64,000 bases of DNA from Nocardioides speluncae (GCF_003121585.1 NZ_QEOO01000039.1:1-64000); one strand, 5' to 3'. Counted from the first letter of the stretch, positions 1 to 10,364 are shown. Program-made: numbers and translations. The notes: generated by a model from the letters alone, not told the origin.

Positions 1-120
1 GTGCGTGCAGCGCAAGGCGTCGGAGGGAGGCGGGCCGGTGGCCCGTCGACCGACGACAACGCAGCGATGTGCGTGCCCTGGCCGCTCAGACCCCGGCGAA
101 ACTCCGGGAGTGACCACTAA
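1..120 (+). repeat. Dispersed 165-bp element, copy A (left end cut by window start)
   Basis: These 120 bases align without gaps to 47801-47920 with 110 identities. The right end reads GTGACCACTA, matching the terminal inverted repeat of the complete copy at 47756-47920. Its last bases supply the TAG stop of the neighbouring minus-strand gene (117-119), so the element abuts or has invaded that gene's 3' end. It has no open frame of its own that looks coding. Confidence 0.85.
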
Positions 121-590
121 CTGGCTCCTGTCGGTACGCCGGCCAGCCGTCCGGAACGGCGCAGCTCGGCTACCAACAGTCTGCCCGCGCGTGCCGCCTG
201 TTCAATGGGCTGCGCGAGGCCGGCGTACCCGGCGGCCACGGCGAGCAGGCGGTGCTCGCTCAGCTGGGACGGCGCCAGCACCGGGTTGTCGGCCTGGGCG
301 TCCAGCACCCGCCGTACGCCGGGGAGCGTCCGCGCTGCCGCGTGCCAGGCGATGCTCACGCACTCGGCCGGCGGTCCCGGGTGGGTCTCCAACTCCATGT
401 CGACCCGGGCGAGGAGCCGCCGGGACCACAGGTCGTGCAAGGCGACGAGCAGGTCGTCGGTGCTCTCGAAGGCGGTGGCCAGCGTGGGGTTCCACGGCGT
501 CTGGTCGCTGCGGCTGCGATCCAGCCAGACCACGACGTCGTTCACGGCTGCTGCTCGTCGGTGATAGTTCTCCCACGCCTCGCTCATCAT
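117..590 (-). CDS. Hypothetical protein, about 157 aa
   Basis: I do not recognise this family. The start is placed at the ATG-ATG pair at 590/587 because a GGAGG lies just upstream and the longer frame adds only low-complexity sequence. The product is soluble, mostly helical and rich in Ala, Leu and Arg, with no signal peptide or membrane segment. The stop codon TAG is formed by the border of the dispersed repeat at 1-120, so the original C-terminus may have been longer. The gene is transcribed away from the histidine kinase at 775. Confidence 0.6.
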   Translation of the reverse strand: MMSEAWENYHRRAAAVNDVVVWLDRSRSDQTPWNPTLATAFESTDDLLVALHDLWSRRLLARVDMELETHPGPPAECVSIAWHAAARTLPGVRRVLDAQADNPVLAPSQLSEHRLLAVAAGYAGLAQPIEQAARAGRLLVAELRRSGRLAGVPTGAS

Positions 591-774
591 CACGGCCTCC
601 TTGCCGTTTTGCTGACCGCCTGGACCGGCCCGCTCCGTCGTACCCCGAACGCTATTGACCGCGAAGCGGGCGGGTCTGCCTGCCAAGGGCGGGACTACGG
701 CACCCCGCCCAGGGTGGAGGCGGCTCCGTCCCAGGTCGGATGCCAACGCCGTGACCTGCGCCTAACCTGGGGAT

Positions 775-2034
775 GTGTCTGTCGCCCGCTTGATCCAGGA
801 TGCGCTGCGCCCCTATCGGCCAGGCATCGCTGACGACAACGCCCCGGACTACGTCTGGTGGGTGCGTCTTTTCATGGACGGCGCCGCGCTGATGTGCGGG
901 GTAGTGGCGGTGGCGCAGCGGTTCGGCACCCACCCGCTGCTGCCGACGGCCGGCCTGATCGCGATCGCGATGATCCCGTGGGTCTACGACATCGCCGGCA
1001 AGTCGACGCACTGGATGGCGCTGACGCTGCCCACCCTCATCGGGGCCGGCGCGGTGGCCGTGATCTACCCGATGGAGTACGACGTCGCACTGTTCCTGCT
1101 GGTGCTGCTGGCCGGCGCCGTCGGCGCCCACGACAAGCTGTGGCAGGCCCTCGCGGTCACCGTGAAGGCGGCGGCGCTGATGATCGTGCTCGCCACCCTG
1201 GGCCACATCGACGGCCTGGCGTTCCTGCTCCCGCTGCTGCTGGTCGGGCTCGATGTGGGCGTGGTGATGCAGTACCAGCAGCGGCAGGTCGTCGAGCAGG
1301 CCCGGATGCAGGCCGAGCGCCAGGAGCAGGTCCTGCAGGAGCAGCGCCAGCAGATCGCGCGCGAGGTCCACGACGTGATCGCGCACTCGCTGAGCGTGAC
1401 CATGCTGCACCTGACCGCGGCCCGGCGCAGCCTGGAGGACGACGACGCCGACGTCGACGAGGCCCTCGACGCGCTGCGCGACGCCGAGAAGCAGGGCCGG
1501 CTGGCGATGGCCGACATCCGGCAGACGGTCGGCCTGCTCGGCCAGAAGCCCGGAAAGACCGAGACCACCCCCGACACCACCGACGTACCCCGGCTGGTGC
1601 AGGGCTTCCGCGACGCCGGCCTCGACGTCTCGCTCCAGGTCCACGGCGAGATCGAGAAGGTGCCCGCGACCAACGGCCTGAGCGTGTTCCGGATCGTGCA
1701 GGAGTCGCTGGCCAACGTCGCCAAGCACCAGCCCGACGCGCGCGCCGACGTACTCCTCGACTGCCGCCAGAAGCACCCGCGGCTGACCATCACCAACACG
1801 CTGCCGCGCTCGACCGCGCCCGCCAGCACCGGTGGCTCCGGGATCCGCGGCATGCGCGAGCGCGCCGAGTTGCTCGGCGGCGAGCTGTTCGTCGGGCGGC
1901 GGGACGGCAAGTGGGTGGTCGACCTGGTCCTGGCGCACCCCGGCCACGACAAGAAGTGCGGGCTCGAGAAGATCAAGACCGAGCTGCTCAAGCCGAGCAC
2001 GGGCGCGCCCGACCCGGTGGTGGGTACGCCGTGA
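775..2034 (+). CDS. NarL-type sensor histidine kinase
   Basis: Predicted membrane histidine kinase of the HisKA_3 family, about 419 aa. Residues 30-165 contain several hydrophobic segments with almost no extracellular loops, so it probably senses a membrane or cytoplasmic signal. A coiled-coil linker follows, then the dimerisation box REVHDVIAHSL with the likely phospho-accepting His at about 199. The HATPase_c domain shows the N-box region near FRIVQESLANVAKH and the glycine box GGSGIRGMRERA. The start is the GTG at 775. Its TGA overlaps the GTG start of the response regulator (GTGA), so the two are translationally coupled and form a cognate pair. Confidence 0.9.
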   Translation: MSVARLIQDALRPYRPGIADDNAPDYVWWVRLFMDGAALMCGVVAVAQRFGTHPLLPTAGLIAIAMIPWVYDIAGKSTHWMALTLPTLIGAGAVAVIYPMEYDVALFLLVLLAGAVGAHDKLWQALAVTVKAAALMIVLATLGHIDGLAFLLPLLLVGLDVGVVMQYQQRQVVEQARMQAERQEQVLQEQRQQIAREVHDVIAHSLSVTMLHLTAARRSLEDDDADVDEALDALRDAEKQGRLAMADIRQTVGLLGQKPGKTETTPDTTDVPRLVQGFRDAGLDVSLQVHGEIEKVPATNGLSVFRIVQESLANVAKHQPDARADVLLDCRQKHPRLTITNTLPRSTAPASTGGSGIRGMRERAELLGGELFVGRRDGKWVVDLVLAHPGHDKKCGLEKIKTELLKPSTGAPDPVVGTP

Positions 2035-2735
2035 CCGCTGCCGCCAACGGGACCGCCGACGCCAACGGTGTGGTCCGCGTCGTACTCGTCGACGACCAGG
2101 AGCTGGTGCGCTCCGGACTGCGCCGGATCCTGCGCCGCAAGGACGGCTTCGTCGTGGTCGGCGAGTGCGCCGACGGCTCCGAGGTGCCGGCCGCGGTCGC
2201 GGAGTATGCGCCGGACGTCGTGGTGATGGACCTGCGGATGCGCGAGGTGGACGGCATCGAGGCCACCCGCCGGCTGCGCTCCCGCGCCGACGCACCTCCT
2301 GTGCTGGTGCTGACCACGTTCGACGACGACGAGCTGCTGTCCGGCGCGCTGCGCGCCGGGGCGGCCGGCTTCCTGCTCAAGGACTCGCCGGCCGAGGAGC
2401 TGATCCGGGCGGTCCGCACCGTCGCCGCCGGCCACGCGCTGCTCGACCCCGCGGTGACCGGCCGGGTACTCGACGCCTACCGGTCCGGACCGCCGGCCCC
2501 CGCCTGCGCCGACGCCCCTGATGCGCTGACCTCCCGCGAGCTCGACGTACTCCGGCTGATCGGCCGCGGCCTCAGCAACGGAGAGATCGCCGCCCAGCTG
2601 ACGATCTCCGAGGTCACCGTGAAGAGCCATATCGGCCGGATCTTCACCAAGCTGGACCTCCGTGACCGGGCTGCCGCGATCGTGTTCGCCTTCGACCACC
2701 GGCTGGTCACGCCCGGAGAAGCCGCCTCCTCCTGA
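2031..2735 (+). CDS. NarL/LuxR-family response regulator
   Basis: Response regulator of 234 aa, partner of the upstream kinase. The N-terminal receiver domain has the acidic pocket (LVDDQ) and phospho-acceptor in VVVMDLRM, plus the conserved TTF and LLKD motifs. The C-terminal LuxR-type helix-turn-helix runs from LTSRELDVLRLIGRG to VTVKSHIGRIFTKL. The start is the GTG at 2031 that overlaps the kinase stop. The target genes are not evident from the sequence; the next gene, 35 bases downstream on the same strand, is a possible co-transcribed member. Confidence 0.92.
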   Translation: MTAAANGTADANGVVRVVLVDDQELVRSGLRRILRRKDGFVVVGECADGSEVPAAVAEYAPDVVVMDLRMREVDGIEATRRLRSRADAPPVLVLTTFDDDELLSGALRAGAAGFLLKDSPAEELIRAVRTVAAGHALLDPAVTGRVLDAYRSGPPAPACADAPDALTSRELDVLRLIGRGLSNGEIAAQLTISEVTVKSHIGRIFTKLDLRDRAAAIVFAFDHRLVTPGEAASS

Positions 2736-2769
2736 CCGCGGTCCACCGCCGACTGACTACGGTTATCCC

Positions 2770-3429
2770 ATGTCGAGAGTCGGGGGCCCGCGGATCGTGA
2801 CCGCGGTGGTAGCGCTGGCCGCCGTCGGCGCGCTGGTCGGCTACCTCGCCGGCGTGTGGTCACAGGCCGACCCGAGCTACGCCGACGAGGCGGCCACGCC
2901 GCTGGTGGCGGTCTCGCCGTCGGCGCCGATCGAGCCGCCGGTGCAGATCGAGCCGGACAACGACTTCCCGGCGCTCGGCGTCGACCTGGAGTACGTCGAT
3001 ACGACGATCGGCACCCCGCCGTACCGGATCGGGCTGAAGGCTCCTGCAGGTTGGAAAGAGAACTTCGTCAACCTGATCGAGAAGAACTGGCGGCCGGCGG
3101 ACGACCCGGGCAGGACCTACAAGCTCCGGGTCGAGCTGGTCGCCAGCGAGCACCAGAAGGTCCCGGAGCGGCTCGCGAGCCGGGAGCAGGCGCTCGCCGC
3201 CGCGAGCGACGTCAGGGAGTTCAAAGTCATCCTGCGCACCTCAGACTCGCTCCGCTACACGTATGTCGACGGCGACGGTTATCTCCGGTTCGGCATCGAG
3301 ACCTGGGTATCGCCGTTCGGCACGTCGGAGGCCGAGGTCGAGATCGCGGCGACCGGCCGGCTGGTCGACGAGGACGGCCTGGACCGGCTGATCGACTACG
3401 TCGCGGACCGGGTCGTCAACGCGCCTTAG
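2770..3429 (+). CDS. Membrane-anchored hypothetical extracytoplasmic protein
   Basis: 219 aa protein with an N-terminal hydrophobic anchor (about residues 9-30) followed by a Pro-rich linker and an extracytoplasmic domain containing LKAPAGWKENF. No lipobox cysteine is present. The family is not recognised. The domain has the same general pattern as the C-terminal extracellular part of the convergent Ser/Thr kinase: a P-x-x-W turn near the start, mixed beta strands and a C-terminal helix. The gene follows the two-component pair and ends 4 bases from the kinase stop. Confidence 0.65.
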   Translation: MSRVGGPRIVTAVVALAAVGALVGYLAGVWSQADPSYADEAATPLVAVSPSAPIEPPVQIEPDNDFPALGVDLEYVDTTIGTPPYRIGLKAPAGWKENFVNLIEKNWRPADDPGRTYKLRVELVASEHQKVPERLASREQALAAASDVREFKVILRTSDSLRYTYVDGDGYLRFGIETWVSPFGTSEAEVEIAATGRLVDEDGLDRLIDYVADRVVNAP

Positions 3430-3433
3430 TCCC

Positions 3434-4936
3434 TCAGAGGTCGGCGGAGGCGGACTCGACGATGTCCATCGCGGCGTCGCGGTCCGCAGCGCGCACCTGA
3501 ACCCACAGCAGCCGGTCGTTGGTCACCTCGACCACCCGCTCGACCACGACACCCGGGCACTCCTCGTACGTCGCGGTCAGCGCCGTGCCCTGACTCGTGA
3601 AGCCCGTCCGGGTCGCCCGCGTCGTCTCGCACTCGGGGTGGCCCGGCAGCTTCTCGGGCAGCTGGTCGGCCGGCACCAGACCCACGAACAGCGCGCGGTC
3701 GTCGCCCTCGATCGACAGGGCGGGGTACGGCCTGTCCGCGCCGGGCGGCGTCCAGCCCTCGCGAGACACCTCCTTCGCCCAGTCCTCGGGCACGGTCACC
3801 GAGAGCACGCCGTCCGCGTCGCGCAGTACCTCGGTCCGCTCCACCTGCCGCTCGCCGAGGTAGCCGCCGCCCGCAGCCGCGGCCACCACGGCCACGGCGG
3901 CAACCGCGATCAGCACCTTGGCGCGAACGCCGAGTGGGCGCGGCGGCTTGTCCAGGTCGGCCTCGGTGACCGACGGCTCGGGCCGGGCACCGACGAAGGT
4001 GGCCTCGCCCGGGTCCGGCTTCGTGAGCGGCACCGCCTTGCCCGATCCTTGGTTTCGAGACGGCCGCTGCGCGACCTCCTCAACCGGCGGATCTGACTCC
4101 TCAACCGGCGGATCGGGCTCGGCCGCGATCTCGCGGCTGGCCTGGTCCAGCGCGCGGAGGTACGACGCGACGTCCGGCCAGCGGTCGGTGCGGTCGGGGG
4201 ACAGCGCCCGGCGTACGGTCTCGGCGATCTCGGGCGGTACGTCCGGCAGCTCCGGTGGCTCGCCGGCCTTGGCGGCGGCGAGCAGGGTCGGGTGGTCGAA
4301 GGGCGGCTTTCCGACCAGCGCGAGGTAGCTGATCACGCCGAGCGAGAACTGGTCGGCGCGCGGGTCGAGCTTCTCGCCGCGCGCCTGCTCGGGTGCGGCG
4401 TACGACGGGGTGCCGGCAAGCACCGTCGCCCGCGAGGTGCCGTCGACAACCTTGCCGAGACCGAGGTCGCCGAGCATCGCGTGGTCGCCGTCGGCGGTGC
4501 TGCGGAACAGCACGTTGGCGGGCTTCACGTCGCGATGGATCACCCCGCGCTGGTGCAGCGTGACCAGGCCGCGACCGACCTGGCCGATCATCTCCAGGGC
4601 CTCGTCGAGCGGCAGCGGCTCGCCCTCGACCCGCTCCTTCAGGGTGCCGCGGTCGGCGTACCGCATGACCAGGTAGGGCCGGCCGTCGTCGAGCTCGCCG
4701 GCGTCGTACACCGACACGACATGCGGCGACTCGACCTTGCGCAGGAAGCGGCCCTCGTCGACGAACCTGCGCCGTACGTCCGGCTCCGCGCTCCAGTTGT
4801 CGGCCAGCACCTTGATCGCCACCGGCGAGTCCAGCTGGTGGTCGAACGCCAGCCACACCGAGGCGAACGCCCCGGTCCCGAGCCGTCGCTTGACGGCGTA
4901 CCGGCCGATCTCGGTGGGCGTGGACACGACCTGCAT
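3434..4936 (-). CDS. Transmembrane Ser/Thr protein kinase (PknB type)
   Basis: 500 aa Hanks-type kinase. The glycine loop (LGTGAFASVW), Lys42 in VAIK, the catalytic HRDVKPAN with Asp136, and GDLG (a DFG variant, Asp157) are all present, so it should be active. A disordered linker follows, containing a tandem 7-residue repeat (DPPVEES/DPPVEEV). A single membrane helix lies near residues 345-365, then an extracellular sensor domain of about 130 aa with two cysteines and no PASTA repeats. The start is placed at the ATG at 4936. The linker is partly encoded by a REP-like palindrome arm (4050-4085). Ligand and substrates are unknown. Confidence 0.9.
   Translation of the reverse strand: MQVVSTPTEIGRYAVKRRLGTGAFASVWLAFDHQLDSPVAIKVLADNWSAEPDVRRRFVDEGRFLRKVESPHVVSVYDAGELDDGRPYLVMRYADRGTLKERVEGEPLPLDEALEMIGQVGRGLVTLHQRGVIHRDVKPANVLFRSTADGDHAMLGDLGLGKVVDGTSRATVLAGTPSYAAPEQARGEKLDPRADQFSLGVISYLALVGKPPFDHPTLLAAAKAGEPPELPDVPPEIAETVRRALSPDRTDRWPDVASYLRALDQASREIAAEPDPPVEESDPPVEEVAQRPSRNQGSGKAVPLTKPDPGEATFVGARPEPSVTEADLDKPPRPLGVRAKVLIAVAAVAVVAAAAGGGYLGERQVERTEVLRDADGVLSVTVPEDWAKEVSREGWTPPGADRPYPALSIEGDDRALFVGLVPADQLPEKLPGHPECETTRATRTGFTSQGTALTATYEECPGVVVERVVEVTNDRLLWVQVRAADRDAAMDIVESASADL
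4050..4085. repeat. REP-like palindrome arm inside the kinase coding sequence
   Basis: 36 bases starting TGGTTTCGAGACGG match one arm of the large palindrome at 49268-49350 with only three differences. Those differences keep the small internal hairpin (GGTYGC-GCA-GCRRCC) paired. In the kinase frame it encodes part of the linker before the membrane helix. Confidence 0.8.
4076..4117. repeat. 21-base tandem repeat, two copies, in the kinase linker
   Basis: Two adjacent 21-base units (4076-4096 and 4097-4117) begin CTCCTCAACCGGCGG. They encode seven-residue units DPPVEE plus one residue on the minus strand. The first unit overlaps the REP arm, so the duplication probably followed its insertion. 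Confidence 0.85.
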
Positions 4937-4993
4937 TATCCAGCGTCCGCAAGTGGGCGCCACCCTCGCCCTCGTCGCGCGCTTGGTTCTGCC

Positions 4994-6280
<1,287 letters not shown>

Positions 6281-6300
6281 GGCTGGCTCCCTCTTGTCGG

Positions 6301-6321
6301 TGGTCGAGCTGGTCGAGACCA
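6301..6321. repeat. Degenerate REP-like sequence upstream of purA
   Basis: The sequence reads TGGTCGAG-CT-GGTCGAGACCA. The outer TGGTC/GACCA pair and GGTCGAG words match the element at 59891-59928. It sits 20 bases before the purA start codon. Confidence 0.6.
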
Positions 6322-6435
6322 AATGCCGAAGGCCCCGGCAACAGCGGCTGCTGACCAGGGCTCTTGCGTCCACACGCTACCAAAGTGCCGGCTCAGGACA
6401 GGGAGTTCTCAGGCCCGGCCACTACTGTCGATCCG

Positions 6436-7314
6436 GTGGACCCGCTCCTGGTGATCACCAACCCGTCCGCAGGCAGTGCCGACCCGGAAGCGCTCGAGTC
6501 CGGGCTCGCCGTACTCCGCGAGCACACCTCGGTGGAGGTGGCCGCGACCGAGCATCCGGGTGAGCTCGACGGTGTCCTCCACCGGGCCGGCTCCCGACTG
6601 ATCGTGGTGGCCGGCGGCGACGGCAGCATGCACGCCGTGGTGGCCGCGCTGCACCGCCGCAACGAGCTGAGTGGCCGGGTGCTCGGCCTGCTGCCACTCG
6701 GCACCGGTAACGACTTCGCCCGCGGCGCCGGCCTCCCGCTCGACGTCGAGGAGGCGGCGCGGGTGATCGCGAAGGGCGCTCCGCGCCCGGTCGACCTCCT
6801 CGTCGACGAAGTGGGCGAGATCGTGGTCAACAGCGCGCACGTCGGTCTCGGCGCCGAGGCCGGCAAGCAGGGCGCCCGCTGGAAGCCGCACCTGGGCCGT
6901 GCCGGGTACGCCGTGGGCGCGGTGATCGCCGCGGTCCGGCCGCGGGTGCTGCGGCTCCGGGTCGAGGTCGATGGCGCGGTCGTCAACGACATCGACCAGC
7001 CGGTGCTGATGGTGGCAATCGGCAACGGCTCCCAGGTCGGCGGTGGGCTGCAGCTGACCCCGGACGCCGACCCCGGAGACGGCCAGGCCGACGTCATGAT
7101 CTCCCGGGCGGTCACCCCGCTGGCGCGGGCGGCGTATGCCATCCGGCTGGGCCGCGGCTCGCACGCCGAGCAGGACGAAGTGACCACGGTCCGCGGCGGC
7201 GTGGTCTCGGTGAGCGGCTCGGACTTCTGGTGCAGTGCCGACGGCGAGGTCTACGGGCCGGAGCGGCGCCGTACCTGGCGGATCGAGCCGGCGGCGTACC
7301 AGCTGCTGCGCTGA
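6436..7314 (+). CDS. Diacylglycerol kinase-family lipid kinase
   Basis: 292 aa soluble lipid kinase of the DAGK/YegS family, likely phosphorylating a membrane diacylglycerol or related lipid. Visible motifs are NPSAGS at the N-terminus, the nucleotide loop VVAGGDGSMHAV and PLGTGNDFARG; the C-terminal beta-sandwich follows. The start is the GTG at 6436. There is no Shine-Dalgarno sequence and a TACTGT sits just upstream, so the transcript may be leaderless. It ends 6 bases from the convergent regulator gene. Confidence 0.9.
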   Translation: MDPLLVITNPSAGSADPEALESGLAVLREHTSVEVAATEHPGELDGVLHRAGSRLIVVAGGDGSMHAVVAALHRRNELSGRVLGLLPLGTGNDFARGAGLPLDVEEAARVIAKGAPRPVDLLVDEVGEIVVNSAHVGLGAEAGKQGARWKPHLGRAGYAVGAVIAAVRPRVLRLRVEVDGAVVNDIDQPVLMVAIGNGSQVGGGLQLTPDADPGDGQADVMISRAVTPLARAAYAIRLGRGSHAEQDEVTTVRGGVVSVSGSDFWCSADGEVYGPERRRTWRIEPAAYQLLR

Positions 7315-7320
7315 CCGAGG

Positions 7321-8301
7321 TCAGAGCCAGCCGCGGCGGACCGCCTCGACGCCGGCCTGGAACCGGGTCTCGACTCCGAGCTCGGCCATCACCGCGGCGA
7401 CCCGGCGCCGTACCGTGCGCAGGCTCAGGCCGAGCGCACCCGCGATCTCCTCGTCCCGGGCGCCGGCGGCGAGCTGCTGGAGCAGCAGTCGGCGGTCATC
7501 GGCCCGGCCACCCTGGTCCGAGGTCAGGCCGGGTACGACGACCGCCTGGTCCCACAGGAGCTCGAACAGCACCCGCAGCGAGTCGACGAGTGCCGGCTGT
7601 CGGATCACGAGCCGCCGGTTGGTGGTCACGCCGAGCGTCTCCGGGAGCAGGGCGGCGGTCCGGCCGAAGATGGCCAGCCGGGTGGGCAGCTCGGCCACGA
7701 CCCGCACCTGCTCGCCGGCCAGGGCCCGTGCGGCGAGCGCATCGGGCGCCTCCTCCAGCGCCCGGGCCGGATAGATCGACCGGCACTGACGCCCCTGCTC
7801 GATCGCCTCGGCGACCGCCTCAGTCACCGCCGACTCGTGCGGCAGCCGCCACTGGTCGGGCCGGAACCACAGCAGGTCCCCGTCGGACTGCCGGATCCAC
7901 GAGGTGAGCATCGTCGGGATGTCGCCGCCGGTGAGCACCTCCGCTTCGACCGGGTCGCTGCCCTCCGGCCGCCCGGCCCACGACGCCGCCAGCAGGCTCG
8001 GGATCGCGTCGCTGAACTGGTCCAGGCGCTCGGCGACCCGACGTACCGCCTCGGCTTGGGAGCCGATCAGCCGGTTGACCGCCTGGGCCGGCGAGACGCC
8101 GGTGACCACCCCGCCGGCGACGCTGACCAGCCCCAGCGCCAGGAACGGCTTCAGGTCCTCGAGCAGCTCCTCCGAAGTGCGGGAGGTGGCCGCGGCCACG
8201 GTGTCGACCGGGCTCCCGGACATCCCGAGCACGTCGAGGAAGAAGGCCGCCTCCGCCTCGGAGAAGCCCAACACAGCAAGTGCGTTGGTACGGCGGGGCA
8301 T
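7321..8301 (-). CDS. TrmB-like / LuxR-type transcriptional regulator
   Basis: 326 aa regulator. The N-terminus (about residues 5-60, starting LGFSEAEAAFFLDVLG) resembles a TrmB-type winged helix. The middle resembles the phospholipase-D-like domain of this family (the GVTTNRRLVIRQPAL stretch). The C-terminus is a LuxR-type helix-turn-helix (AGARDEEIAGALGLSLRTVRRR). The ATG at 8301 lacks a clear Shine-Dalgarno. The long intergenic region upstream holds an inverted repeat that could be its operator. Effector unknown. Confidence 0.75.
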   Translation of the reverse strand: MPRRTNALAVLGFSEAEAAFFLDVLGMSGSPVDTVAAATSRTSEELLEDLKPFLALGLVSVAGGVVTGVSPAQAVNRLIGSQAEAVRRVAERLDQFSDAIPSLLAASWAGRPEGSDPVEAEVLTGGDIPTMLTSWIRQSDGDLLWFRPDQWRLPHESAVTEAVAEAIEQGRQCRSIYPARALEEAPDALAARALAGEQVRVVAELPTRLAIFGRTAALLPETLGVTTNRRLVIRQPALVDSLRVLFELLWDQAVVVPGLTSDQGGRADDRRLLLQQLAAGARDEEIAGALGLSLRTVRRRVAAVMAELGVETRFQAGVEAVRRGWL

Positions 8302-8618
8302 CTTGGCACTTTAATGTCAGCGGCCGCCGGGTGTCACACGATTCGGAAGGCTGGATGACACCATGGTCGCGCGTCGTCTCGGGCGCCGACCGATCACGCC
8401 GCGGGGGGTGGGATTGGCTCGGCATCGCACAGCATCGGGGGATGCAGGAAGCGATGCGACCCGCAGGGCACCGGAACCGCTCAGGGGACGATTCTGGTGC
8501 CCTGTCGCCTGTCCTCTCCCCTGTCCTGTCACCGGCCCTCGATATGGCCGCGCGGCCGTCCCACCGCCTCGGGTAGCGTTTCGGCGGTCGGTACACCTTT
8601 TGTGAGGAGCGCAGCGAG
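8302..8618. other. Intergenic region with inverted repeat between divergent genes
   Basis: 317 bases without a credible gene. GGTGTCA at 8330-8336 and TGACACC at 8356-8362 form an inverted repeat that could be an operator for the divergent regulator. The right end carries GAGGAGC, the ribosome-binding site of lysS. No T-box-like leader is apparent upstream of the lysyl-tRNA synthetase gene. Confidence 0.4.
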
Positions 8619-10361
8619 ATGGCCAGGGGCAACCGCGGGCAGGATGGCCCGCCCACCGACTGGGTCACTCGGGCCGCAGACGACGCGATCCGGCACGCCG
8701 GCGGGGACGCCGACGCCCTGATCGCCTCCGGCAGGACGGTCACCGTCGCCTCCGGCGCCAGCCCGTCCGGGCCGGTCCACCTCGGCAACCTGCGCGAGTT
8801 CCTGACCGTGCACTTCGTCGCCGAGGAGCTGCGCTCGCGCGGACTCCAGGTTCGCCATCTGCACTCGTGGGACGACTACGACCGGTTCCGGAAGGTGCCG
8901 GCCGGCGTCGACGAGTCGTGGAACGAGCACATCGGCCGTCCGCTCTCCGCCGTACCGGACCCGTGGTCGTGCCACGACTCCTGGGCCGAGCACTTCAAGG
9001 AGCCGCTGCGTGCCGCGCTCGCCGAGCTCGGCGTGGAGATGGACGAGATCAGCCAGACCGAGATGTACGGCGCCGGCACCTACCGCGAGCAGATCCTGAC
9101 CGCCGTCCGCCGCCGCGACGACATCGAGAAGGTGCTCTCGCGGTACCGGACCAAGGCCGCGCCGCCCGTCGCGGAGAACGAGCAGGAGGCGGCGGCGCTG
9201 GCAGACTCCGTGGCCGCCGACGACGAGTCCGACGAGGCCGGCGCCGACGACCTGGCCCGGTTCCCGTTCAAGCCCTACTGCCGCGACTGCGGGCGCGACA
9301 CCACCACGGTGACGGCGTACGACGACGCCTCGACCGACCTGTCCTACACCTGCTCGGTCTGCTCCTTCGCCGGAGTCACCAACCTGGCCACCCAGAACGA
9401 GGGCAAGCTGGTGTGGAAGGTCGACTGGCCGATGCGCTGGGCCTTCGAGCGGGTCGACTTCGAGCCGGCCGGCGCCGACCACTCCAGCCCGGGCTCGTCG
9501 TTCACCGTCGGCCACGAGCTGGTCGAGCAGATCTGGGACTACCCCCGACCGTCCTGGCTGGGCTACTCGTTCGTGGGCTTCGCCGGGATGGCCAAGATGT
9601 CGTCCTCGCGCGGCGGCGTACCCACCGCGGCGGAGGCGCTGGAGATCCTGGAGGCGCCGATCCTGCGCTGGCTTTACGTCCGGCGGGCGCCGAAGCAGTC
9701 CTTCAACATCGACTTCGGCCCCGAGGTGGTGCGGCTGTACGACGAGTGGGACGCGCTGGGCCGCAAGGCCGCGGACCCGGCCAAGCGGGACGCCCAGGTG
9801 CTGGCCTTCGAGCGGGCCTCCTCGACCGCCTCGGCCGGCCGGCTGCCGACGCCGGAGGTGCTGGTGCCGTTCCGGGTGCTGTCTTCGGTCGCGGATGTGA
9901 CCGCCGGTTCCGCCGAGCTGATCAGCCGCACCGTCTCCCACGTCGGGTACGCCCACTCGTCGGTTGCCGAGCTCGAGCCGCGGCTGGGCCGGGCGATGAC
10001 CTGGACGTCGGAGTTCGTGCCGGCCGAGGATCGCACCATCGTCCGCTCCGCCCCCGATCTTGACCGGCTGGGTGCGCTGTCGGAGGAAGAGTCGCGCTGG
10101 GTCACGCTGCTCCTGGAGCAGCTGGCGGTAATGCCGGGCGAGCTCGACGTCGACCCGGTGACCGCCGTCGTCTACGGCGTACCCAAGCTCGCCCTCGGGC
10201 TCGACGTCGACGCTGACCCGACCGACCAGGTCAAGTCCGACCAGAAGGCCTTCTTCAAGCTGCTCTACAACCTGCTGGTCGGCAAGGACCGCGGCCCGCG
10301 CCTCCCCACGCTGATCGTGGCCCTGGGTGCGGACAAGGTGCGGTCCCTGCTGACTCGCTGA
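8619..10361 (+). CDS. lysS: Lysyl-tRNA synthetase, class I
   Basis: 580 aa class I LysRS, the archaeal-type enzyme also found in some actinobacteria in place of or beside the class II form. The HIGH-like motif is GPVHLGN near residue 50 and the KMSKS-like motif is AKMSSSRG near residue 328. A cysteine cluster (CRDCGRD then CSVCSF) suggests a zinc site. The start ATG at 8619 has GAGGAGC upstream. It charges tRNA-Lys in the cytoplasm. It ends 4 bases before the convergent DUF3151 gene. Confidence 0.95.
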   Translation: MARGNRGQDGPPTDWVTRAADDAIRHAGGDADALIASGRTVTVASGASPSGPVHLGNLREFLTVHFVAEELRSRGLQVRHLHSWDDYDRFRKVPAGVDESWNEHIGRPLSAVPDPWSCHDSWAEHFKEPLRAALAELGVEMDEISQTEMYGAGTYREQILTAVRRRDDIEKVLSRYRTKAAPPVAENEQEAAALADSVAADDESDEAGADDLARFPFKPYCRDCGRDTTTVTAYDDASTDLSYTCSVCSFAGVTNLATQNEGKLVWKVDWPMRWAFERVDFEPAGADHSSPGSSFTVGHELVEQIWDYPRPSWLGYSFVGFAGMAKMSSSRGGVPTAAEALEILEAPILRWLYVRRAPKQSFNIDFGPEVVRLYDEWDALGRKAADPAKRDAQVLAFERASSTASAGRLPTPEVLVPFRVLSSVADVTAGSAELISRTVSHVGYAHSSVAELEPRLGRAMTWTSEFVPAEDRTIVRSAPDLDRLGALSEEESRWVTLLLEQLAVMPGELDVDPVTAVVYGVPKLALGLDVDADPTDQVKSDQKAFFKLLYNLLVGKDRGPRLPTLIVALGADKVRSLLTR

Positions 10362-10364
10362 TCC

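Noticed and set aside
5..658. Plus-strand frame starting in the repeat at the window start
   Set aside because: The first part is the dispersed repeat (the same residues appear at 47805), and the rest is antisense to the minus-strand gene.
652..2295. Long open frame on the minus strand opposite the histidine kinase
   Set aside because: It mirrors the codon pattern of the plus-strand kinase, has Arg/Gly-rich low-complexity sequence and no ribosome-binding site. Such shadows are common in high-GC DNA and occur opposite nearly every gene here.
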